A stretch of DNA of 64,000 nt from Diplolepis rosae. Taxonomy: Eukaryota; Arthropoda; Insecta; Hymenoptera; Diplolepididae. Position numbers and translations under genes: made by a program. Below, piece by piece: positions 53,501 to 64,000 of the stretch; position 1 is the first letter of the stretch, and each line of letters starts with the position of its first letter. Where the stretch lies: NCBI GenBank assembly GCA_030998225.1, contig JAPYXD010000715.1:2728001-2792000 (forward strand), read 5' to 3'. The notes beneath the pieces were generated by a model. That model ran no database searches. It was not told where the DNA came from and saw only the letters and a program-made list of their open reading frames with translations.

Positions 53501-56500
53501 TTGTTTATGCGAATATATGTTCACATAGGACTAATCCTGACGAATCTCATATATGAGACGTTAAATATACATAAAAATCGTATTTATTTCCCAAAAGTAA
53601 ACTCGCGTGTAAAAATTTTAATGTAGCGTTGAGTACCTGTTGAAAGAATCCATCATTCGGTAAACGGCACGGGGCGCGAAACTCAAAAATCTCGGAGATT
53701 ATATTCCGCGAAAAGTATTCGCGTATTTAATATATAGAATGCTTTGCGGCTTGTTTATGCAAATTGATGTTCACATAGGACCAATTCTGATGAATCTCAT
53801 ATGTAAGACGTTAAATATAGATAAAAATCGTATTTATTTCCGAAAGTAAACTCGCGTGTATAAATTTTATGTAGCGTTGAGAACGTGTTTAGAGAATCCA
53901 TCATTTGATAAACGACACAGGGCGCGAAATTCAAAATTCTCAGAGATTATATTCCGCGAGAAATATTCGCGTATGTAATATATTGAACGCTTCGCGGCTT
54001 GTTTATGCGAATATATGTTCACATAGGACTAATCCTGACGAATCTCATATATGAGACGTTAAATATACATAAAAATCGTATTTATTTCCCAAAAGTAAAC
54101 TCGCGTGTAAAAATTTTAATGTAGCGTTGAGTACCTGTTGAAAGAATCCATCATTCGGTAAACGGCACGGGGCGCGAAACTCAAAAATCTCGGAGATTAT
54201 ATTCCGCGAAAAGTATTCGCGTATTTAATATATAGAATGCTTTGCGGCTTGTTTATGCAAATTGATGTTCACATAGGACCAATCCTGATGAATCTCATAT
54301 GTAAGACGTTAAATATAGATAAAAATCGTATTTATTTCCGAAAGTAAACTCGCGTGAATAAATGTTATTAAGCGCTGAGTACCTGTTGAAAGAATCCATC
54401 ATTTGATAAACGACACGGGGCGCGAAATTCAAAATTCTCCGAGATTATATTCTGCGAGAAATATTCGCGTATGTAATATATTGAACGCTTCGCGGCTTGT
54501 TTATGCGAATATATGTTCACATAGGACTAATCCTGACGAATCTCATATATGAGACGTTAAATATACATAAAAATCGTATTTATTTCCCAAAAGTAAACTC
54601 GCGTGTAAAAATTTTAATGTAGCGTTGAGTACCTGTTGAAAGAATCCATCATTCGGTAAACGGCACGGGGCGCGAAACTCAAAAATCTCGGAGATTATAT
54701 TCCGCGAAAAGTATTCGCGTATTTAATATATAGAATGCTTTGCGGCTTGTTTATGCAAATTGATGTTCACATAGGACCAATCCTGATGAATCTCATATGT
54801 AAGACGTTAAATATAGATAAAAATCGTATTTATTTCCGAAAGTAAACTCGCGTGAATAAATGTTATTAAGCGCTGAGTACCTGTTGAAAGAATCCATCAT
54901 TTGATAAACGACACGGGGCGCGAAATTCAAAATTCTCCGAGATTATATTCTGCGAGAAATATTCGCGTATGTAATATATTGAACGCTTCGCGGCTTGTTT
55001 ATGCGAATATATGTTCACATAGGACTAATCCTGACGAATCACATATATGAGACGTTAAATATACATAAAAATCGTATTTATTTCCGAAAGTAAACTCGCG
55101 TGTATAAATTTTATGTAGCGTTGAGAACGTGTTTAGAGAATCCATCATTTGATAAACGACACAGGGCGCGAAATTCAAAATTCTCAGAGATTATATTCCG
55201 CGAGAAATATTCGCGTATGTAATATATTGAACGCTTCGCGGCTTGTTTATGCGAATATATGTTCACATAGGACTAATCCTGACGAATCTCATATATGAGA
55301 CGTTAAATATACATAAAAATCGTATATATTTCCCAAAAGTAAACTCGCGTGTGAAAATTTTAATGTAGCGTTGAGTACCTGTTGAAAGAATCCATCATTC
55401 GGTAAACGGCACGGGGCGCGAAACTCAAAAATCTCGGAGATTATATTCCGCGAAAAGTATTCGCGTATTTAATATATAGAATGCTTTGCGGCTTGTTTAT
55501 GCAAATTGATGTTCACATAGGACCAATTCTGATGAATCTCATATGTAAGACGTTAAATATAGATAAAAATCGTATTTATTTCCGAAAGTAAACTCGCGTG
55601 TATAAATTTTATGTAGCGTTGAGAACGTGTTTAGAGAATCCATCATTTGATAAACGACACAGGGCGCGAAATTCAAAATTCTCAGAGATTATATTCCGCG
55701 AGAAATATTCGCGTATGTAATATATTGAACGCTTCGCGGCTTGTTTATGCGAATATATGTTCACATAGGACTAATCCTGACGAATCTCATATATGAGACG
55801 TTAAATATACATAAAAATCGTATTTATTTCCCAAAAGTAAACTCGCGTGTAAAAATTTTAATGTAGCGTTGAGTACCTGTTGAAAGAATCCATCATTCGG
55901 TAAACGGCACGGGGCGCGAAACTCAAAAATCTCGGAGATTATATTCCGCGAAAAGTATTCGCGTATTTAATATATAGAATGCTTTGCGGCTTGTTTATGC
56001 AAATTGATGTTCACATAGGACCAATTCTGATGAATCTCATATGTAAGACGTTAAATATAGATAAAAATCGTATTTATTTCCGAAAGTAAACTCGCGTGTA
56101 TAAATTTTATGTAGCGTTGAGAACGTGTTTAGAGAATCCATCATTTGATAAACGACACAGGGCGCGAAATTCAAAATTCTCAGAGATTATATTCCGCGAG
56201 AAATATTCGCGTATGTAATATATTGAACGCTTCGCGGCTTGTTTATGCGAATATATGTTCACATAGGACTAATCCTGACGAATCTCATATATGAGACGTT
56301 AAATATACATAAAAATCGTATTTATTTCCCAAAAGTAAACTCGCGTGTAAAAATTTTAATGTAGCGTTGAGTACCTGTTGAAAGAATCCATCATTCGGTA
56401 AACGGCACGGGGCGCGAAACTCAAAAATCTCGGAGATTATATTCCGCGAAAAGTATTCGCGTATTTAATATATAGAATGCTTTGCGGCTTGTTTATGCAA

Positions 56501-59500
56501 ATTGATGTTCACATAGGACCAATCCTGATGAATCTCATATGTAAGACGTTAAATATAGATAAAAATCGTATTTATTTCCGAAAGTAAACTCGCGTGAATA
56601 AATGTTATTAAGCGCTGAGTACCTGTTGAAAGAATCCATCATTTGATAAACGACACGGGGCGCGAAATTCAAAATTCTCCGAGATTATATTCTGCGAGAA
56701 ATATTCGCGTATGTAATATATTGAACGCTTCGCGGCTTGTTTATGCGAATATATGTTCACATAGGACTAATCCTGACGAATCTCATATATGAGACGTTAA
56801 ATATACATAAAAATCGTATTTATTTCCCAAAAGTAAACTCGCGTGTAAAAATTTTAATGTAGCGTTGAGTACCTGTTGAAAGAATCCATCATTCGGTAAA
56901 CGGCACGGGGCGCGAAACTCAAAAATCTCGGAGATTATATTCCGCGAAAAGTATTCGCGTATTTAATATATAGAATGCTTTGCGGCTTGTTTATGCAAAT
57001 TGATGTTCACATAGGACCAATTCTGATGAATCTCATATGTAAGACGTTAAATATAGATAAAAATCGTATTTATTTCCGAAAGTAAACTCGCGTGTATAAA
57101 TTTTATGTAGCGTTGAGAACGTGTTTAGAGAATCCATCATTTGATAAACGACACAGGGCGCGAAATTCAAAATTCTCAGAGATTATATTCCGCGAGAAAT
57201 ATTCGCGTATGTAATATATTGAACGCTTCGCGGCTTGTTTATGCGAATATATGTTCACATAGGACTCATCCTCACGAATCTCATATATGAGACGTTAAAT
57301 ATACATAAAAATCGTATTTATTTCCGAAAGTAAACTCGCGTGTATAAATTTTATGTAGCGTTGAGAACGTGTTTAGAGAATCCATCATTTGATAAACGAC
57401 ACGGGGCGCGAAATTCAAAATTCTCCGAGATTATATTCCGCGAGAAATATTCGCGTATGTAATATATTGAACGCTTCGCGGCTTGTTTATGCGAATATAT
57501 GTTCACATAGGACTAATCCTGACGAATCTCATATATGAGACGTTAAATATACATAAAAATCGTATTTATTTACCAAAAGTAAACTCGCGTGTAAAAATTT
57601 TAATGTAGCGTTGAGTACCTGTTGAAAGAATCCATCATTCGGTAAACGGCACGGGGCGCGAAACTCAAAAATCTCGGAGATTATATTCCGCGAAAAGTAT
57701 TCGCGTATTTAATATATAGAATGCTTTGCGGCTTGTTTATGCAAATTGATGTTCACATAGGACCAATCCTGATGAATCTCATATGTAAGACGTTAAATAT
57801 AGATAAAAATCGTATTTATTTCCGAAAGTAAACTCGCGTGAATAAATGTTATTAAGCGCTGAGTACCTGTTGAAAGAATCCATCATTTGATAAACGACAC
57901 GGGGCGCGAAATTCAAAATTCTCCGAGATTATATTCTGCGAGAAATATTCGCGTATGTAATATATTGAACGCTTCGCGGCTTGTTTATGCGAATATATGT
58001 TCACATAGGACTAATCCTGACGAATCTCATATATGAGACGTTAAATATACATAAAAATCGTATTTATTTCCCAAAAGTAAACTCGCGTGTAAAAATTTTA
58101 ATGTAGCGTTGAGTACCTGTTGAAAGAATCCATCATTCGGTAAACGGCACGGGGCGCGAAACTCAAAAATCTCGGAGATTATATTCCGCGAAAAGTATTC
58201 GCGTATTTAATATATAGAATGCTTTGCGGCTTGTTTATGCAAATTGATGTTCACATAGGACCAATCCTGATGAATCTCATATGTAAGACGTTAAATATAG
58301 ATAAAAATCGTATTTATTTCCGAAAGTAAACTCGCGTGTATAAATTTTATGTAGCGTTGAGAACGTGTTTAGAGAATCCATCATTTGATAAACGACACAG
58401 GGCGCGAAATTCAAAATTCTCAGAGATTATATTCCGCGAGAAATATTCGCGTATGTAATATATTGAACGCTTCGCGGCTTGTTTATGCGAATATATGTTC
58501 ACATAGGACTAATCCTGACGAATCTCATATATGAGACGTTAAATATACATAAAAATCGTATTTATTTCCCAAAAGTAAACTCGCGTGTAAAAATTTTAAT
58601 GTAGCGTTGAGTACCTGTTGAAAGAATCCATCATTCGGTAAACGGCACGGGGCGCGAAACTCAAAAATCTCGGAGATTATATTCCGCGAAAAGTATTCGC
58701 GTATTTAATATATAGAATGCTTTGCGGCTTGTTTATGCAAATTGATGTTCACATAGGACCAATCCTGATGAATCTCATATGTAAGACGTTAAATATAGAT
58801 AAAAATCGTATTTATTTCCGAAAGTAAACTCGCGTGAATAAATGTTATTAAGCGCTGAGTACCTGTTGAAAGAATCCATCATTTGATAAACGACACGGGG
58901 CGCGAAATTCAAAATTCTCCGAGATTATATTCTGCGAGAAATATTCGCGTATGTAATATATTGAACGCTTCGCGGCTTGTTTATGCGAATATATGTTCAC
59001 ATAGGACTAATCCTGACGAATCTCATATATGAGACGTTAAATATACATAAAAATCGTATTTATTTCCCAAAAGTAAACTCGCGTGTGAAAATTTTAATGT
59101 AGCGTTGAGTACCTGTTGAAAGAATCCATCATTCGGTAAACGGCACGGGGCGCGAAACTCAAAAATCTCGGAGATTATATTCCGCGAAAAGTATTCGCGT
59201 ATTTAATATATAGAATGCTTTGCGGCTTGTTTATGCAAATTGATGTTCACATAGGACCAATTCTGATGAATCTCATATGTAAGACGTTAAATATAGATAA
59301 AAATCGTATTTATTTCCGAAAGTAAACTCGCGTGTATAAATTTTATGTAGCGTTGAGAACGTGTTTAGAGAATCCATCATTTGATAAACGACACAGGGCG
59401 CGAAATTCAAAATTCTCAGAGATTATATTCCGCGAGAAATATTCGCGTATGTAATATATTGAACGCTTCGCGGCTTGTTTATGCGAATATATGTTCACAT

Positions 59501-62500
59501 AGGACTAATCCTGACGAATCTCATATATGAGACGTTAAATATACATAAAAATCGTATTTATTTCCCAAAAGTAAACTCGCGTGTAAAAATTTTAATGTAG
59601 CGTTGAGTACCTGTTGAAAGAATCCATCATTCGGTAAACGGCACGGGGCGCGAAACTCAAAAATCTCGGAGATTATATTCCGCGAAAAGTATTCGCGTAT
59701 TTAATATATAGAATGCTTTGCGGCTTGTTTATGCAAATTGATGTTCACATAGGACCAATCCTGATGAATCTCATATGTAAGACGTTAAATATACATAAAA
59801 ATCGTATTTATTTCCCAAAAGTAAACTCGCGTGTAAAAATTTTATTGTAGCGTTGAGTACCTGTTTAAAGAATCAATCATTTGATAAACGACACAGGGCG
59901 CGAAACTCAAAAATCTCGGAGATTATATTCCGCGAGAAATATTCGCGTATGTAATATATTAAACGCTTCGCGGCTTGTTTATGCGAATATATGTTCACAT
60001 AGGACCAATCCTGATGAATGTCATATGTAGGCCGTTAAATTTAGATAAAAATCGTATTTATTTCCGAAAGTAAACTCGCGTGAATAAATGTTATTAAGCG
60101 CTGAGTACCTGTTGAAAGAATCCATCATTTGATAAACGACACGGGGCGCGAAATTCAAAATTCTCCGAGATTATATTCTGCGAGAAATATTCGCGTATGT
60201 AATATATTGAACGCTTCGCGGCTTGTTTATGCGAATATATGTTCACATAGGACTAATCCTGACGAATCTCATATATGAGACGTTAAATATACATAAAAAT
60301 CGTATTTATTTCCCAAAAGTAAACTCGCGTGTAAAAATTTTAATGTAGCGTTGAGTACCTGTTGAAAGAATCCATCATTCGGTAAACGGCACGGGGCGCG
60401 AAACTCAAAAATCTCGGAGATTATATTCCGCGAAAAGTATTCGCGTATTTAATATATAGAATGCTTTGCGGCTTGTTTATGCAAATTGATGTTCACATAG
60501 GACCAATCCTGATGAATCTCATATGTAAGACGTTAAATATAGATAAAAATCGTATTTATTTCCGAAAGTAAACTCGCGTGTATAAATTTTATGTAGCGTT
60601 GAGAACGTGTTTAGAGAATCCATCATTTGATAAACGACACAGGGCGCGAAATTCAAAATTCTCAGAGATTATATTCCGCGAGAAATATTCGCGTATGTAA
60701 TATATTGAACGCTTCGCGGCTTGTTTATGCGAATATATGTTCACATAGGACTAATCCTGACGAATCTCATATATGAGACGTTAAATATACATAAAAATCG
60801 TATTTATTTCCCAAAAGTAAACTCGCGTGTAAAAATTTTAATGTAGCGTTGAGTACCTGTTGAAAGAATCCATCATTCGGTAAACGGCACGGGGCGCGAA
60901 ACTCAAAAATCTCGGAGATTATATTCCGCGAAAAGTATTCGCGTATTTAATATATAGAATGCTTTGCGGCTTGTTTATGCAAATTGATGTTCACATAGGA
61001 CCAATTCTGATGAATCTCATATGTAAGACGTTAAATATAGATAAAAATCGTATTTATTTCCGAAAGTAAACTCGCGTGTATAAATTTTATGTAGCGTTGA
61101 GAACGTGTTTAGAGAATCCATCATTTGATAAACGACACAGGGCGCGAAATTCAAAATTCTCAGAGATTATATTCCGCGAGAAATATTCGCGTATGTAATA
61201 TATTGAACGCTTCGCGGCTTGTTTATGCGAATATATGTTCACATAGGACTAATCCTGACGAATCTCATATATGAGACGTTAAATATACATAAAAATCGTA
61301 TTTATTTCCCAAAAGTAAACTCGCGTGTAAAAATTTTAATGTAGCGTTGAGTACCTGTTGAAAGAATCCATCATTCGGTAAACGGCACGGGGCGCGAAAC
61401 TCAAAAATCTCGGAGATTATATTCCGCGAAAAGTATTCGCGTATTTAATATATAGAATGCTTTGCGGCTTGTTTATGCAAATTGATGTTCACATAGGACC
61501 AATCCTGATGAATCTCATATGTAAGACGTTAAATATAGATAAAAATCGTATTTATTTCCGAAAGTAAACTCGCGTGAATAAATGTTATTAAGCGCTGAGT
61601 ACCTGTTGAAAGAATCCATCATTTGATAAACGACACGGGGCGCGAAATTCAAAATTCTCCGAGATTATATTCTGCGAGAAATATTCGCGTATGTAATATA
61701 TTGAACGCTTCGCGGCTTGTTTATGCGAATATATGTTCACATAGGACTAATCCTGACGAATCTCATATATGAGACGTTAAATATACATAAAAATCGTATT
61801 TATTTCCCAAAAGTAAACTCGCGTGTGAAAATTTTAATGTAGCGTTGAGTACCTGTTGAAAGAATCCATCATTCGGTAAACGGCACGGGGCGCGAAACTC
61901 AAAAATCTCGGAGATTATATTCCGCGAAAAGTATTCGCGTATTTAATATATAGAATGCTTTGCGGCTTGTTTATGCAAATTGATGTTCACATAGGACCAA
62001 TTCTGATGAATCTCATATGTAAGACGTTAAATATAGATAAAAATCGTATTTATTTCCGAAAGTAAACTCGCGTGTATAAATTTTATGTAGCGTTTAGTAC
62101 CTGTTTAGAGAATCCATCATTTGATAAACGACACAGGGCGCGAAATTCAAAATTCTCAGAGATTATATTCCGCGAGAAATATTCGCGTATGTAATATATT
62201 GAACGCTTCGCGGCTTGTTTATGCGAATATATGTTCACATAGGACTAATCCTGACGAATCTCATATATGAGACGTTAAATATACATAAAAATCGTATTTA
62301 TTTCCCAAAAGTAAACTCGCGTGTAAAAATTTTAATGTAGCGTTGAGTACCTGTTGAAAGAATCCATCATTCGGTAAACGGCACGGGGCGCGAAACTCAA
62401 AAATCTCGGAGATTATATTCCGCGAAAAGTATTCGCGTATTTAATATATAGAATGCTTTGCGGCTTGTTTATGCAAATTGATGTTCACATAGGACCAATC

Positions 62501-64000
62501 CTGATGAATCTCATATGTAAGACGTTAAATATAGATAAAAATCGTATTTATTTCCGAAAGTAAACTCGCGTGAATAAATGTTATTAAGCGCTGAGTACCT
62601 GTTGAAAGAATCCATCATTTGATAAACGACACGGGGCGCGAAATTCAAAATTCTCCGAGATTATATTCTGCGAGAAATATTCGCGTATGTAATATATTGA
62701 ACGCTTCGCGGCTTGTTTATGCGAATATATGTTCACATAGGACTAATCCTGACGAATCTCATATATGAGACGTTAAATATACATAAAAATCGTATTTATT
62801 TCCCAAAAGTAAACTCGCGTGTAAAAATTTTAATGTAGCGTTGAGTACCTGTTGAAAGAATCCATCATTCGGTAAACGGCACGGGGCGCGAAACTCAAAA
62901 ATCTCGGAGATTATATTCTGCGAAAAGTATTCGCGTATTTAATATATAGAATGCTTTGCGGCTTGTTTATGCAAATTGATGTTCACATAGGACCAATCCT
63001 GATGAATGTCATATGTAGGCCGTTAAATTTAGATAAAAATCGTATTTATTTCCGAAAGTAAACTCGCGTGAATAAATGTTATTAAGCGTTGAGTACCTGT
63101 TGAAAGAATCCATCATTCGGTAAACGACACGGGGCGCGAAATTCAAAATTCTCCGAGATTATATTCCGCGAGAAATATTCGCGTATGTAATATATTGAAC
63201 GCTTCGCGGCTTGTTTATGCGAATATATGTTCACATAGGACTAATCCTGACGAATCTCATATATGAGACGTTAAATATACATAAAAATCGTATTTATTTC
63301 CCAAAAGTAAACTCGCGTGTATAAATTTTATGTAGCGTTGAGTACCTGTTGAAAGAATCCATCATTCGGTAAACGGCACGGGGCGCGAAACTCAAAAATC
63401 TCGGAGATTATATTCCGCGAAAAGTATTCGCGTATTTAATATATAGAATGCTTTGCGGCTTATTTATGCAAAGTGATGTTCACGTAGGACCAATCCTGAT
63501 GAATCTCATATGTAAGACGTTAAATATAGATAAAAATCGGATTTATTTCCGAAAGTAAACTCGCGTGAATAAATGTTATTAAGCGCTGAGTACCTGTTGA
63601 AAGAATCCATCATTTGATAAACGACACGGGGCGCGAAATTCAAAATTCTCCGAGATTATATTCTGCGAGAAATATTCGCGTATGTAATATATTGAACGCT
63701 TCGCGGCTTGTTTATGCGAATATATGTTCACATAGGACTAATCCTGACGAATCTCATATATGAGACGTTAAATATACATAAAAATCGTATTTATTTCCGA
63801 AAGTAAACTCGCGTGTATAAATTTTATGTAAACGTTCGCGTGAACGTAGCGTTGAGTACCTGTTGAGAATCCATCATTTGATAAACGACACAGGGCGCGA
63901 AATTCAAAATTCTCAGAGATTATATTCCGCGAGAAATATTCGCGTATGTAATATATTGAACGCTTCGCGGCTTGTTTATGCGAATATATGTTCACATAGG

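Larger units (their letters stand above)
33285..64000. repeat. 249-bp satellite array with 498-bp higher-order dimers
   Basis: More than 30.7 kb and about 123 monomers in one orientation, running off the window. The period measured between successive TAAACTCGCG blocks is 249 (34,061, 34,310, 34,559, 34,808, 35,057, 35,306). Three monomer classes recur. A has CATTCGGTAAACGGCAC and GCAAATTGATG. B has GTTATTAAGCGCTGAG and CATTTGATAAACGACAC. C has GAGAACGTGTTTAGAG and CACAGGGCGCG. A almost always alternates with B or C, giving 498-bp dimers. Within one class copies are nearly identical, showing recent homogenisation. Open frames of 60-80 codons inside it repeat with the satellite and are not genes. 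Centromeric or pericentromeric DNA is plausible, unproven. Confidence 0.95.

Noticed and set aside
33285..64000. Repeated 60-80-codon ORFs on both strands, and a CRISPR-like look
   Set aside because: They recur with the 249-bp monomer, change with monomer type, and have no domain. There is no short repeat/variable spacer pattern; this is a eukaryotic satellite.

Overview
The window looks like nuclear DNA of an insect; a parasitoid or gall wasp is my guess, not proven. Support: one recognisable spliced host exon, R1-clade LINEs, Penelope-like elements, a mariner MITE, and a 249-bp satellite. There is no bacterial-type gene organisation.

Region 1 (1-16,421, all minus strand) is an unusually large Ty3/Gypsy-type endogenous retrovirus. 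In transcription order it shows an LTR (15,668-16,421), a tRNA-Gly primer site (15,636-15,653), a long AT-rich leader, gag and pol. Downstream of pol is an unusual cargo: a CARD-only protein, a frameshifted class III (chuvirus/gB-like) glycoprotein, a two-domain dsRNA-binding protein, a dsRNA-binding plus zinc-knuckle protein, a second unrelated envelope gene of the errantivirus/baculovirus-F type, two small Cys-rich proteins, and a third dsRNA-binding plus zinc-knuckle protein. The 3' LTR is not seen, so the element is longer than 16.4 kb, about twice the usual errantivirus length. Most cargo ORFs are preceded within a few bases by a 3' splice-site-like sequence. This suggests expression from spliced subgenomic RNAs, as in complex retroviruses. 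The element is this window's best candidate for an undescribed system.

Region 2 (16,422-33,280) is AT-rich intergenic or intronic DNA packed with broken repeats: foldback elements, two decayed R1 LINEs, a 345-bp mariner MITE, a 63-bp tandem repeat, tRNA-like SINE heads and a nested Penelope-like element. In the last, three later insertions can be ordered from their target-site duplications. Hidden among these is the terminal exon (25,299-25,530, minus strand) of a host EF-hand gene resembling EFCAB2/DRC8, an axonemal dynein regulatory complex subunit. A hammerhead-ribozyme core lies at 32,253-32,293.

Region 3 (about 33,285 to the window end) is more than 30 kb of one satellite with a 249-bp monomer. 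It is organised as 498-bp dimers in which an A-type monomer alternates with B- or C-type monomers. B and C monomers carry two dyad symmetries that are both broken in A monomers. One edge of the array is visible and has diverged monomers. No genes are supported inside it.
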